Shown piece after piece: positions 35,998-44,685 of a DNA stretch of 64,000 nt. The stretch lies in contig JBDTOT010000017.1 of the NCBI GenBank assembly GCA_039933105.1, positions 32,461 to 96,460 of the forward strand. The letters are read 5' to 3'. Positions within the stretch are counted from its first letter, which is position 1. The number at the start of each line of letters is the position of its first letter. Position numbers and translations under genes: made by a program. Source of the DNA: FEN-1219 sp039933105. Lineage in GTDB: Bacteria; Pseudomonadota; Gammaproteobacteria; Steroidobacterales; Rariloculaceae. The notes beneath the pieces are model-generated. The model saw only the letters and a program-made list of their open reading frames with translations. It searched no databases and was not told where the DNA came from.

Positions 35998-37701
35998 ATG
36001 GCAACCGACGAAATCAATACTGAGCCCGGCCGCGACTTCATTCGCCAGATCGTGGCCGACGAAGTGGCCGCAGGAAAGAGCGGCGGGCGCGTCCAGACGC
36101 GTTTCCCGCCCGAGCCGAATGGCTACCTGCACATTGGCCATGCGATGGCCATCTGCGTGGACTTCGGTGTAGCGCAGGACTTCGCCGGCACCTGCTATTT
36201 GCGTTTCGACGACACGAACCCCGAGCGCGAGACGGAGGAATTCGTCGAGAGCATCAAGCGTGACGTGCGTTGGCTCGGCTTCGACTGGGACGATCGGCTG
36301 CGGCACGCGTCGGACTATTTCCAGAAGATTCACGACTTCGCCGTCGAGCTCATCGAGCGCGGTCTCGCGTACGTCGACCATCAGAGCGCGGACGACATTC
36401 GCAGGAACCGCGGCACGCTAACGGAGCCTGGAAAGAACAGCCCGTACCGCGACCGTTCGCCTGCGGAGAATCTGAAGCTGTTCGATGCCATGCGTCGCGG
36501 CGAGCTTGACGAAGGCAGCTGCGTGCTACGCGCGAAGATCGACATGGCTGCACCGAACATCAACCTGCGCGACCCGGCGCTGTACCGCATTCGCAAGGTC
36601 GCGCACCAGCGCACGGGCGACACGTGGCGCATCTACCCGATGTACGACTACGCGCACACCATTTCGGATGCGATCGAAGGCACCACACACTCGCTGTGCA
36701 CGCTCGAGTTCGAGGACCACAGGCCGCTGTACGACTGGTTCCTCGATCAGCTGTGGAAGGGATCGAGCCGCCCGCGGCAGATTGAGTTCTCGCGGCTGAA
36801 CCTGATGTTCACCGTCACGAGCAAACGAGTACTGAAGCGGCTCGTGGACGAGAAGCACGTGGAGGGTTGGGACGATCCGCGTATGCCGACACTCTCCGGC
36901 ATCCGCCGCCGCGGGTATACGCCCGAAGCCATTCGCACGTTCGTGCAGCGCGTAGGTGTGACGAAGAAGAGCAAAGTCGCGGAGCTCGGCCAGTTCGAGA
37001 CGTGTATTCGCGAGGACTTGAACGAGCGCGCGCAGCGGCGTTTCGCCGTCCTCGATCCGTTGAAAGTTACGCTCGACACGTATCCGGAAGACAAAGAAGA
37101 ACTGCTCGACGCCGCCAACCACCCGAACAAGCCAGAGCTCGGTAGCCGCAAGGTCCCGTTCACGCGCGAGATCTATATCGAGCGCGAGGACTTCATGGAG
37201 AATGCGCCCGGTAAGTTTCACCGCCTGAAGCCTGGCGGTGAAGTGCGCCTGCGCTACGGTTACATCGTGAAGTGCGAGCGCGTGGTGAAGAACGCGGCGG
37301 GCGAGATCGTCGAGCTGCACTGCAGCCACGATCCCGCGTCGCGCAGCGGTTCGGAGGATTCCGGCCGCAAAGTGAAAGGCACGATCCACTGGGTTTCCGC
37401 GAAGCACGCGTTCCGTACATCGGTGCGGCTGTACGATCGGCTGTTCTCGAAACCATTTCCGGGCGATGACCTTGGCAGCGAGCTGAATCCGCAGTCGCTG
37501 ACGCTCGCCGCGAATGCGGCGCTCGAGCCGTCGCTCGCACAGGCCAACCCGGACGAGCGGTTCCAGTTCGAGCGCGTGGGCTATTTCGTGGCGGACAGCA
37601 AGCTGTCGAAGCCCGGCGCACCGGTGTTCAACCGCACCGTCACGCTGCGCGACTCGTGGGCAAAGATCGAGCAGGAAGCACTCGCAGCGGCGCAGAAATA
37701 G
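35998..37701 (+). CDS. glnS: glutamine--tRNA ligase
   Basis: 567 residues. The class I HIGH motif is intact (45-48) and the KMSKS equivalent is VTSKR. RFPPEPNGYLHIGHA, YPMYDYAHTISDAIEG and THSLCTLEFEDHRPLYDW are GlnRS-specific and separate it from GltX. It charges tRNA-Gln with glutamine. It is preceded by the dehydrogenase fusion with a 39-base gap and followed 8 bases later by an LspA homologue. Confidence 0.95.
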   Translation: MATDEINTEPGRDFIRQIVADEVAAGKSGGRVQTRFPPEPNGYLHIGHAMAICVDFGVAQDFAGTCYLRFDDTNPERETEEFVESIKRDVRWLGFDWDDRLRHASDYFQKIHDFAVELIERGLAYVDHQSADDIRRNRGTLTEPGKNSPYRDRSPAENLKLFDAMRRGELDEGSCVLRAKIDMAAPNINLRDPALYRIRKVAHQRTGDTWRIYPMYDYAHTISDAIEGTTHSLCTLEFEDHRPLYDWFLDQLWKGSSRPRQIEFSRLNLMFTVTSKRVLKRLVDEKHVEGWDDPRMPTLSGIRRRGYTPEAIRTFVQRVGVTKKSKVAELGQFETCIREDLNERAQRRFAVLDPLKVTLDTYPEDKEELLDAANHPNKPELGSRKVPFTREIYIEREDFMENAPGKFHRLKPGGEVRLRYGYIVKCERVVKNAAGEIVELHCSHDPASRSGSEDSGRKVKGTIHWVSAKHAFRTSVRLYDRLFSKPFPGDDLGSELNPQSLTLAANAALEPSLAQANPDERFQFERVGYFVADSKLSKPGAPVFNRTVTLRDSWAKIEQEALAAAQK

Positions 37702-37709
37702 CGGCCGCA

Positions 37710-38198
37710 ATGTTGTTCAAACGGTGGTGCCTGGTTGTGTTCCTGGTAGCGGGCACTGTCGGCTGTGACCGGGTGACGAAGCACCTTGCGGCACAGAAGC
37801 TGGCGGGTCGTCCGACGCAGTCATACTTTGCAGATACCCTGCGGCTCGGCTACGCGGAGAACGCCGGCGGCTTCTCGAGTCTTGGGGCAGGGCTCCCCGC
37901 GCCCGTTCGGACGATCCTCTTCACGGCGGCCACCGGCGTTCTGCTGGCTCTCTTGATAGTGGCTGCCTGGCGCAACGGTTGGGATCGCTGGCGAACGGTG
38001 GCACTGTCATTGTTCATAGCCGGTGGGGCGTCTAACTGGGTGGACCGCCTGGCCACGGGCAGGGTCTTCGATTTCCTGAAGCTCGGAATCGGCAGCATCC
38101 GGACGGGGATATTCAACGTGGCGGATGTCGCCATCATGGCCGACGTGGCGCTCCTTTTCCTAACCGAGATCAAGATGTTCCGAATTGGGAATGCTTAA
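37710..38198 (+). CDS. lspA: signal peptidase II family protein (divergent LspA)
   Basis: 162 residues, four membrane helices. The catalytic aspartates of LspA are present: Asp112 in SNWVDRL and Asp139 in FNVADV; YAENAGGFS matches the NxGaxFS segment. LspA cleaves prolipoproteins before the lipidated Cys, and this window encodes many lipoproteins. The housekeeping lspA usually follows ileS; here it follows glnS and the sequence is somewhat divergent, so it may be a second copy. ATG 37710 is chosen over an upstream in-frame start inside glnS. Confidence 0.8.
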   Translation: MLFKRWCLVVFLVAGTVGCDRVTKHLAAQKLAGRPTQSYFADTLRLGYAENAGGFSSLGAGLPAPVRTILFTAATGVLLALLIVAAWRNGWDRWRTVALSLFIAGGASNWVDRLATGRVFDFLKLGIGSIRTGIFNVADVAIMADVALLFLTEIKMFRIGNA

Positions 38199-38390
38199 AA
38201 TATGCGTAAAGCTGCCGCACGGATGAGCGATCTCAGTCTTCGCGCCGGCCAGTGAAAGTCGAGCGTCAAAGCAAGCCTGCGCGCGGCGTTCCACCGACGA
38301 CGAGAACGGGTTTGCTGCCGGATGGGAACGGCTTTGGCAATCCCGACATCTTCATGGCGGAGCGGGTGGGAAGGTCCTAGTATTTGGTCT

Positions 38391-38786
38391 ATGCCCACTG
38401 ACGAGCTCGAGATCCGCAACCTTGTGGCGACGTGGCTCTCCGCTTCGAAGGCCGGCGACGTCGACACGGTGCTCGGTCTGATGACTGACGACGTCGTGTT
38501 CCTGGTCCCGGGCCGCGCGCCTATGCACAAGCAGGAGTTCGCAGCACTGTCGCGCCTACCCGCGGGCAGCGCGTTGCCGCAGATCGACGCCCGCTCGGAG
38601 ATTCAGGAGATCACGGTCTCGGGCGACGTTGCCTTCATGTGGACCAAGCTATCCATGCTCGTGACGCCGCTCGGCGGCCAGCCTATCGAGCGCGCGGGCC
38701 ACACGTTGTCGGTTCTGAAACGCGTCGACGGTAGGTGGTTGCTCGCGCGCGACGCGAATCTGCTCGCTCCCGTTGCGCGCGCGTAG
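38391..38786 (+). CDS. SnoaL/NTF2-like protein (YybH/SgcJ family)
   Basis: 131 residues with the NTF2-like pattern: an N-terminal helix (TDELEIRNLVATWLSASKAG), DDVVFLVPGRAPMHKQEF and a closing strand VLKRVDGRWLLARDANLL. Such small cone-shaped proteins act as hydrolase-like enzymes or binding proteins; no function can be given. ATG 38391 starts at the first helix; an in-frame ATG at 38322 would add a less family-like segment. 38199-38390 upstream holds no other gene that I can see. Confidence 0.72.
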   Translation: MPTDELEIRNLVATWLSASKAGDVDTVLGLMTDDVVFLVPGRAPMHKQEFAALSRLPAGSALPQIDARSEIQEITVSGDVAFMWTKLSMLVTPLGGQPIERAGHTLSVLKRVDGRWLLARDANLLAPVARA

Positions 38787-38872
38787 GTCGCGAGATCGGC
38801 TATGAGAGCTTGCTTTCGGCGCGCGCGCGGGCGCACGGCTCGGCGTCGCCGACAAGGTCGTCTTGGGGCGAC

Positions 38873-39076
38873 TCAATCCGTCAAGATGAAGGTCACCTTC
38901 AGGCGCACGCGATACTCGGAAATCTTGCCGCCTTGCACGGCGACTTCCTGATCCTGAATCCAGGCGCCCGTGACGTTCTTGAGCGTCTTCGTCGCCCGCT
39001 TGATTCCGATCCGCACGGCTTCGTCGAAACTTTTCGGCGACGTGCTCGTAATCTCTGTGATCTTTGCGACAGTCAT
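38873..39076 (-). CDS. dodecin family flavin-binding protein
   Basis: 67 residues, the usual dodecin length. TEITSTSPKSFDEAVRIGIKRA, then NVTGAWIQDQEV and a closing EYRVRLKVTFIL strand are diagnostic. Dodecins form hollow dodecamers that store FMN, lumichrome or CoA. It is followed on the same strand... in order of transcription the DUF3597 gene precedes it by 46 bases, and both are small stress-type proteins. Confidence 0.9.
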   Translation of the reverse strand: MTVAKITEITSTSPKSFDEAVRIGIKRATKTLKNVTGAWIQDQEVAVQGGKISEYRVRLKVTFILTD

Positions 39077-39122
39077 GATGTCTCCCTCTTCGTCAATGGA
39101 CCCACTGAGTTGTTCGGCCGCG

Positions 39123-39515
39123 TCAATCCAGAAGCTCCTGGGGCACCTTGCCGCCGTTGGCGGCGACGCGCGCCAGCACGGCCTTGTGCAGCCAGACGTT
39201 CATGCTCGCCGATTCGCCCATCAGGTCGGCCGGGCAGCCAAGCTCAGTGGCGAGAGCTTTGCGAGCCGTGAAGCTGCTGTCGATGTCAAGGAGCTTCAGT
39301 AGGTCGACGATGGAGGTACGCCAGTTGAGCTTCTGGGGATTTGCGGCTGCGCGCTGCTCGAGTTGTGCGGCGACATCGACGGGTGCGGCTGGCGGAGTCG
39401 GCGCCGCCGGAGTCGGACCCGCAGATGCGGCGGGCGTGCGTTGCGGAGCAGCCGCGGGTGCGGCGGCCGAGCTGCCGATGCCCAGTTTCGCGAGGATCGT
39501 GCCGAATAGAGACAT
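39123..39515 (-). CDS. DUF3597 domain protein
   Basis: 130 residues. The N-terminus MSLFGTILAKLGIG is followed by an Ala/Pro-rich linker (about 18-50) and a helical DUF3597/LysM-adjacent-type domain with NWRTSIVDLLKLLDIDSSF, MNVWLHKAVLARVAANGGKVP. The function is unknown; related proteins are small soluble stress-associated proteins. It lies upstream of dodecin on the same strand. Confidence 0.82.
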   Translation of the reverse strand: MSLFGTILAKLGIGSSAAAPAAAPQRTPAASAGPTPAAPTPPAAPVDVAAQLEQRAAANPQKLNWRTSIVDLLKLLDIDSSFTARKALATELGCPADLMGESASMNVWLHKAVLARVAANGGKVPQELLD

Positions 39516-39659
39516 GGTGCTCTCCTTGGGTGGGTGGACGGAGAAGGGTGAGTTCCTCGCTCCGCAAGAGCTCGGCCCAAAACGAGTACTCAGTGCTGAC
39601 CAGGTTACACCAGTCGGAGCGGCCGCGAGATTGGGATCTGGCCACGAGCATGACCGGCC

Positions 39660-41006
39660 TCAGCGCGCCGCCATCACGACCTTCTTGTATAAGGTCTGCG
39701 CGTTGCCGGCAGCGTCGTACTTCGCCTTCAACGCTTTGTACGCCGCGCCGTTGTAAATCTGGTCGAATTCCGTTTCGCTCAAGAACGACGAGCTGTACAG
39801 CATCTTGATGCCGCCGAGCTCGAAGCACTTGCGGTCGACAATCTTGGTGTAGTGGTACGGCTCCATGCCTTCGGGCCGCTGCATTTGCAGGTAACAGCCG
39901 AGGTTGAAGTAGAGTTCGTTCGGCTTGATCGGGTACAGCGTAGGTTGGCGCGGCGCCTTGATCGGTACAGCTGCCCACGGTCGCCCCGATAACTTCACGT
40001 TGTCGATCACGAAACGGATCAACTCTTCACCGCGGTCCCATGGCACTTCCCAGTCCTGGATCAGAGGTTCGGTATGTTCGTCGCGGATGCCGATCGAGCC
40101 GAGCAACTTGTTCTTTGTTGCGACGTATCTCGTGTAAAACGCGGAATTGCGCCACTGCTTGGGCGCGAAGCGGCGGAACAGGTTGTAGAAACCGTTCTCC
40201 GGCACATTCCAGAACCAGTCGGGGTCGTAGCGGAAGATGTAGTCGAACGTCGTGAGATAGATGTCGCGGCGCTTCTCCACGAGCCGATAGAAGACATCCT
40301 TGCGCACGATGTCGTCAACTTCGGCGGGCCGATCGACGAAACGGCCGGTCATCAAATAAAACCGACCATCCTCGAAGAACAAGCCTTCCACGAATGCGAG
40401 ATCGGGCGACAGCGTGGCCGTCTCCATGGCCTCGAGGTATGCCGGAATCGAGCGAAACAGCTGCATGTGCAGGTGCACGTACGGCTTCGCGGGATGCAGG
40501 GCGATCTTGGCGCGCAGGATGTAGCCGAGTGTGCCGTAGGAGTTCGGTAACGCGTTGAAGAGATCCGCGTGTTCGTTATCGGCGCGCGCAGTGACTACTT
40601 TGCCGCCCGGGAGCAGCACGTCGGCTTCGCGCAGTCCGTCGTGCACGAAGCCGTAGCGAAAGCAGGTGGACTCGATGCCGATTCCCACTGTCGCGCCGCC
40701 GACCGTGATGTGTTTGAGTTCCGGTGCCACGAGCGGCAGGAAGCCGTGCCCCAGGCAGTGCCGGACAACCGTCTCGTAGGTCGTGAGGCCTTCGACGTCG
40801 ACGGTGCGCGCTACTGGGTCGAGCGCGAGCACGTGGTTGAACTCGCCGAGGGACACGCGTCGCGCGGCGGCTCCGCGCGGCTGGTAGCGGAACAGGTTCG
40901 AGATCGTCGACTTCGCGAGCCTTAGCTGGCCCGCGCCCTGCTGCCAATTGCTCGTGAGGCGGGCGACTTTCTGCGCGTAGCCCTCAGGGGTGGTCGCGGT
41001 AGACAT
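39660..41006 (-). CDS. FAD-linked oxidoreductase, TmsA/BfaA-like (DHCR24-related)
   Basis: 448 residues. A PCMH-type FAD-binding domain includes PLVAPELKHITVGGATVGIGIEST and FNALPNSYGTLGYI; a long C-terminal domain resembles sterol delta-24 reductase relatives. ATG 41006 lies inside the 3' end of the adjacent fatty-acid methyltransferase gene (23-base overlap), so the two are translationally coupled. In actinobacteria such a pair (TmsB methyltransferase, TmsA FAD reductase) makes 10-methyl-branched fatty acids from oleate. I infer the same role here: reduction of a 10-methylene intermediate. Confidence 0.78.
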   Translation of the reverse strand: MSTATTPEGYAQKVARLTSNWQQGAGQLRLAKSTISNLFRYQPRGAAARRVSLGEFNHVLALDPVARTVDVEGLTTYETVVRHCLGHGFLPLVAPELKHITVGGATVGIGIESTCFRYGFVHDGLREADVLLPGGKVVTARADNEHADLFNALPNSYGTLGYILRAKIALHPAKPYVHLHMQLFRSIPAYLEAMETATLSPDLAFVEGLFFEDGRFYLMTGRFVDRPAEVDDIVRKDVFYRLVEKRRDIYLTTFDYIFRYDPDWFWNVPENGFYNLFRRFAPKQWRNSAFYTRYVATKNKLLGSIGIRDEHTEPLIQDWEVPWDRGEELIRFVIDNVKLSGRPWAAVPIKAPRQPTLYPIKPNELYFNLGCYLQMQRPEGMEPYHYTKIVDRKCFELGGIKMLYSSSFLSETEFDQIYNGAAYKALKAKYDAAGNAQTLYKKVVMAAR

Positions 41007-42243
41007 GCGCGCGCGTCCACGGGACATTTTTTGCGCCGCTTCGCGCGTAGAGCACTTGGAACAGCTGGAGCTTACCGGTGGTGAATGCCGCGATCGAGCC
41101 GGCGAGATACAACCGCCACGCACGCACGAACGTCTCGTCGAACATTTCGCGCACGGCCTCGACGTTCTCCTCGTAGCGCTGTAGCCACCACTCGAGCGTC
41201 TTCGCGTAGTGCAGGCGGATATTCTCTAGGTCGAGCACAGATAACCCGTTCGGCTCGAACATGTCCATCATCTGGCGAATCGTCGGTGGTTGCGCGCCCG
41301 GGAAGATGCGCTTGTCGATCCAAGCGTTCAGCATGGCCGGCGTGTCGCGGCCGATCGAGTGCACGAGGCCACGGCCGTTCGGCCCGATCAGCTTGCCCAT
41401 CAGCGCGCCGAGGCCTTTGTAGTTACCGACGCCCACGTGCTCGAGCATTCCGATCGACACGAACGCGTCGTGCGTGCCTGTCGCGTTGCGATAGTCGTCC
41501 TCGACGAATTCGACCTGATGATCGAGGTTGCGTTGCTTGGCCCAGCCGCGAGCGAACGCCACCTGTTCTTTGGAGATGTTGAACGTGCGTACGCGCACGC
41601 CGTAGTGCTCGGCCATGAACAGCGCGAAGCCGCCCCAGCCGCTTCCGGCCTCGACAACGGTTTCGCCGGGTTTCAGCTGCAGCTTGCGACACACGTGGTG
41701 CATCTTGGCCTGCTGTGCCTGCTCGATCGTCAGCGAAGGCTCGGCGAAGTACGCGCAGGTGTATTGGTGCGCATCGCGGTCGAGCCACAGGTTGTAGAAC
41801 TCGTTGCCGATGTCGTAGTGGTGATGGATGTTGCGCTTCGACTCGGAAAGATCCGGCGCCAGCGCGCGGAAGCGTTCGAGCAAGGTGCCGAGCGCGGTGT
41901 TCTCGCTCGTGTACCGATAGGCTTCCCCGAGCAACACCAACAGGTCGCCACGGACCTCGAGGCGACCGGCGCTGTACAGGTCGCCGAAGTGTAGGTCGGG
42001 ATGTACGGCGAGCATCCAGAGCGCTTTGCGGTCGAGGATCCGCAGGCGCACGGTGTCATCGCGCGCCGCAACGTCGGGCTCGTCCCAGAGTGAGATGTGG
42101 ACCGGCGAAGTGGGGCCGAGTTGGCTCACGATCATGCGCACGAGCCAGCGGTCGAGCCCGCTCGGTGAGCCGCGCGCAGCCGGCTCGCTCAATTCCAAGT
42201 CAGTGCCGGGAACGCCCAGCGGCTCCACACGACCTCGGTTCAT
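40984..42243 (-). CDS. cyclopropane/10-methylene fatty-acid SAM methyltransferase (TmsB/Cfa-like)
   Basis: 419 residues. The Cfa family signatures are clear: HHHYDIGNEFYNLWLD, TCAYFAEPSLTIEQAQ, the SAM-binding VVEAGSGWGGFALFMAEHYG and SIGMLEHVG. It adds a methyl carbon from SAM to a double bond in a phospholipid acyl chain. Whether the product is a cyclopropane or a 10-methylene chain depends on small changes; the coupled FAD oxidoreductase favours the latter. ATG 42243 gives family-like residues soon after; longer upstream reading is Arg-rich. Confidence 0.85.
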   Translation of the reverse strand: MNRGRVEPLGVPGTDLELSEPAARGSPSGLDRWLVRMIVSQLGPTSPVHISLWDEPDVAARDDTVRLRILDRKALWMLAVHPDLHFGDLYSAGRLEVRGDLLVLLGEAYRYTSENTALGTLLERFRALAPDLSESKRNIHHHYDIGNEFYNLWLDRDAHQYTCAYFAEPSLTIEQAQQAKMHHVCRKLQLKPGETVVEAGSGWGGFALFMAEHYGVRVRTFNISKEQVAFARGWAKQRNLDHQVEFVEDDYRNATGTHDAFVSIGMLEHVGVGNYKGLGALMGKLIGPNGRGLVHSIGRDTPAMLNAWIDKRIFPGAQPPTIRQMMDMFEPNGLSVLDLENIRLHYAKTLEWWLQRYEENVEAVREMFDETFVRAWRLYLAGSIAAFTTGKLQLFQVLYARSGAKNVPWTRAHVYRDHP

Positions 42244-42477
42244 GATCTCATGCCTCCGCCTGCAACTCCGTTTGGCCGCTCCCGCGCATAACCGCGGCAT
42301 GAGCCCTGGTCTTTGCCAGGTTCGGCCCCCACGTGGTGGGGTACGAGCAGCTCTTTTCCAAATGCCGATTCCGCGCCGTGCGTAGCCGGGATTCGGTTCA
42401 TTCTTGGTGCGTAGGTTACTATACCGGGAGCAAATCGGCATGCGGGTTTGCGACAAAACTCTGAAGTAACCAGGCAG
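42244..42477. other. intergenic region upstream of moaA
   Basis: 234 bases between divergent genes. It contains a 6-bp GC hairpin with 3-base loop (CCCCAC 42327-42332, GTGGGG 42336-42341) and another GC-rich stretch near 42285-42300. A Moco riboswitch is known before moaA in some gammaproteobacteria, but I could not match its conserved core, so no riboswitch is called. Confidence 0.35.
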
Positions 42478-43536
42478 ATGACTCAGCCCGTAACGCAATG
42501 GCAAACCCAGGCGGCCGTGAAGGACCGCTTAAGCAGGCCGCTGCGCGATCTGCGGATCTCGGTCATCGACCGGTGCAACTATCGCTGTCCGTATTGCATG
42601 CCTGCAGAGCTTTACGGCGACAACCACAAGTTTCTTCCGCGCGCTCACTGGCTCACGCCGGGGGAGATCAAGCGCATTGCAAGCGTGTTCGTGCAGCTCG
42701 GCGTCAGGAAACTGCGGTTGACGGGTGGGGAGCCGCTGCTGCGTCGTGACATCGTCGAGATCGTGGCTGGATTGGCGGAGCTCAATGGCGCCGACGACAT
42801 CGCGATCACGACCAATGGCTCGCGATTGGCCGAGCACGTGGCGGCACTCAAGCAGGCGGGCCTGCACCGCATCACGGTGAGCCTCGACAGCCTCGATCCC
42901 GAAGTGTTCAGAGCGATGAACGGTGGACGAGGCGAGATCTCCACTGTGCTTGCCGGCATCGATGCCGCGCGTAAGGCCGGTTTCCCGATCAAGCTGAACA
43001 CGGTGGTCGAGCGCGGCAAGAACGATCACACACTGCTCGATCTCGTCGAGCACTTCCGTGGCACGGGGATCATCGTGCGATTCATCGAGTTCATGGACGT
43101 TGGTACGGTCAACGGTTGGCAGCCGCAGCAAGTCGTGCCGTCGAAAGAGTTGCTCGAACGGCTGCGCGCACGTTGGCCGCTGTCGCCCGTCGACAGTAAC
43201 TATCGCGGCGAAGTTGCGAAGCGCTATGCATTCGACGACGGGCAGGGCGAGATCGGTTTCATCTCGTCCGTCAGCGAGCCGTTCTGCGGTAACTGCAATC
43301 GCGCGCGGCTGTCGGCCGATGGCACGGTGTACACGTGCCTGTTTGCGTCGAGCGGTGCCGATCTGCGCGGCCCGCTACGCTCGGGCGCGAGTGACACCGA
43401 CTTGGTCGGGCTGTTGCAGAACATCTGGCGCAACCGCACGGATCGCTACAGCGAAATTCGCGGCCGGCTGCTCGAGCACAAACCCGAAGGTACCGAGAAG
43501 TCCGAACGCGTCGAAATGTACCGGATGGGCGGCTGA
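42478..43536 (+). CDS. moaA: GTP 3',8-cyclase
   Basis: 352 residues. The N-terminal radical-SAM cluster is CNYRCPYC (Cys33, 37, 40). LRLTGGEPLLRRD is the SAM-binding GGEP motif; the C-terminal second cluster lies in FCGNCNRARLSADGTVYTC. The protein ends in MGG, the activating Gly-Gly tail. It starts molybdopterin synthesis by rearranging GTP. Its stop overlaps moaC (TGATG). Confidence 0.95.
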   Translation: MTQPVTQWQTQAAVKDRLSRPLRDLRISVIDRCNYRCPYCMPAELYGDNHKFLPRAHWLTPGEIKRIASVFVQLGVRKLRLTGGEPLLRRDIVEIVAGLAELNGADDIAITTNGSRLAEHVAALKQAGLHRITVSLDSLDPEVFRAMNGGRGEISTVLAGIDAARKAGFPIKLNTVVERGKNDHTLLDLVEHFRGTGIIVRFIEFMDVGTVNGWQPQQVVPSKELLERLRARWPLSPVDSNYRGEVAKRYAFDDGQGEIGFISSVSEPFCGNCNRARLSADGTVYTCLFASSGADLRGPLRSGASDTDLVGLLQNIWRNRTDRYSEIRGRLLEHKPEGTEKSERVEMYRMGG

Positions 43537-44018
43537 TGTTGACGCACGTCGACGCCGCTAACCGGCCGACGATGGTCGACGTCGGTGACAAGGCCGTCAC
43601 TACACGCACTGCGGTTGCACGCGCCGTCGTCGTGTTTCCCGCCGATGTGGTGGTGCGCTCGGGTGACGCGCTGCGCACGAAGAAGGGTCCGGTGTTCGAC
43701 ACTGCCATCATCGCGGGCGTGATGGCGGCCAAGCGCACACACGATCTGATCCCGTTCTGTCATCCCATCTCGCTCGAAGACTGCAAGATCGCGATCGAGT
43801 GGGGCGAGCGCAATGACGTCGTCATCGAATGCTCGGTGCGCGCCACCCACAAGACCGGCGTGGAGATGGAAGCGCTGACGGGCGCCACCGTTGCCGCACT
43901 CACGATCTACGACATGTGCAAGGCGTTGACACACGGCATCGAGATTCGCGAAGTGACGCTGCTCGAGAAGAAGGGCGGAAAGCGCGATTTCGGCGGCGCC
44001 GAGAAGGCGCCGCGATGA
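43536..44018 (+). CDS. moaC: cyclic pyranopterin monophosphate synthase
   Basis: 160 residues. Typical MoaC segments are MVDVGDKAVTTRTAVARA, MAAKRTHDLIPFCHPI and THKTGVEMEALTGATVAALTIYDMCKA. It converts the MoaA product to cPMP, the first stable pterin intermediate. Coupled to moaA upstream and to moaD downstream by ATGA. Confidence 0.95.
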   Translation: MLTHVDAANRPTMVDVGDKAVTTRTAVARAVVVFPADVVVRSGDALRTKKGPVFDTAIIAGVMAAKRTHDLIPFCHPISLEDCKIAIEWGERNDVVIECSVRATHKTGVEMEALTGATVAALTIYDMCKALTHGIEIREVTLLEKKGGKRDFGGAEKAPR

Positions 44019-44257
44019 TCGAGGTCACGGCGCGCTACTTCGCTGCGTTTCGCGAGCGCGCGGGTCGCGATCGCGAGCAGCTAACAACGAGCGCGCGCAC
44101 TGCCGCCGAGCTCTACGGCGAGCTCGCGCGCAAATACGGGTTTGCGGACTCGATCACGCGCTGCAAGGTCGCGATCAACGACGAGCTTGCGGACTGGAAC
44201 GTGACGCTCGAACCCGGCAACGAGGTGTTGTTCTTCCCTCCCGTTGCCGGCGGCTGA
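44015..44257 (+). CDS. moaD: molybdopterin synthase small subunit
   Basis: 80 residues with the ubiquitin-like fold and a C-terminal FFPPVAGG; the final Gly-Gly is thiocarboxylated and delivers sulfur to the dithiolene. ATG 44015 overlaps the moaC stop. Followed by moaE after 8 bases. Confidence 0.92.
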   Translation: MIEVTARYFAAFRERAGRDREQLTTSARTAAELYGELARKYGFADSITRCKVAINDELADWNVTLEPGNEVLFFPPVAGG

Positions 44258-44265
44258 TCGCGAGC

Positions 44266-44685
44266 ATGTCGTTCAAGATCACGTCGGCGCCGATCGACCC
44301 CGAAGCGTGCAAACGCGTGCTCGTGCAGAGCGCGGCCGGAGCGTGCGTGACGTTCGAAGGGTGGGTCCGCAATCACAACGAGGGTGCGGCCGTGCAGGCC
44401 CTCGAATACGAAGCGCATGCAGGCATTGCGGAGAAAGAAGGCACAAAGATCCTCGCCGAAGCCAAACAGCGGTTCGCGATCGACGTTGCGCTGTGCGAGC
44501 ACCGCATCGGCAAGCTCGCAATCGGTGACTGTGCGGTGTGGGTTGGCGTTTCGGCGGGGCATCGCGCCGCAGCGTTCGACGCGTGCCGCTACATCATCGA
44601 CGAGACGAAAGCGCGCGTGCCGATCTGGAAAAAAGAGCACTACACGAGCGGTGAGATCGGCTGGGTCAACTGCGCCACGCGCTAA
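44266..44685 (+). CDS. moaE: molybdopterin synthase catalytic subunit
   Basis: 139 residues. GACVTFEGWVRNHNEGA, LEYEAHAGIAEKEG, CEHRIGKLAIGD and the Lys-rich end IWKKEHYTSGE are MoaE signatures. With MoaD it turns cPMP into molybdopterin. Its last 20 bases overlap the convergent mocA-like gene. Confidence 0.94.
   Translation: MSFKITSAPIDPEACKRVLVQSAAGACVTFEGWVRNHNEGAAVQALEYEAHAGIAEKEGTKILAEAKQRFAIDVALCEHRIGKLAIGDCAVWVGVSAGHRAAAFDACRYIIDETKARVPIWKKEHYTSGEIGWVNCATR

Noticed and set aside
42244..42477. Moco riboswitch before moaA
   Set aside because: A short GC hairpin is present but I could not align the conserved core of the Moco motif.
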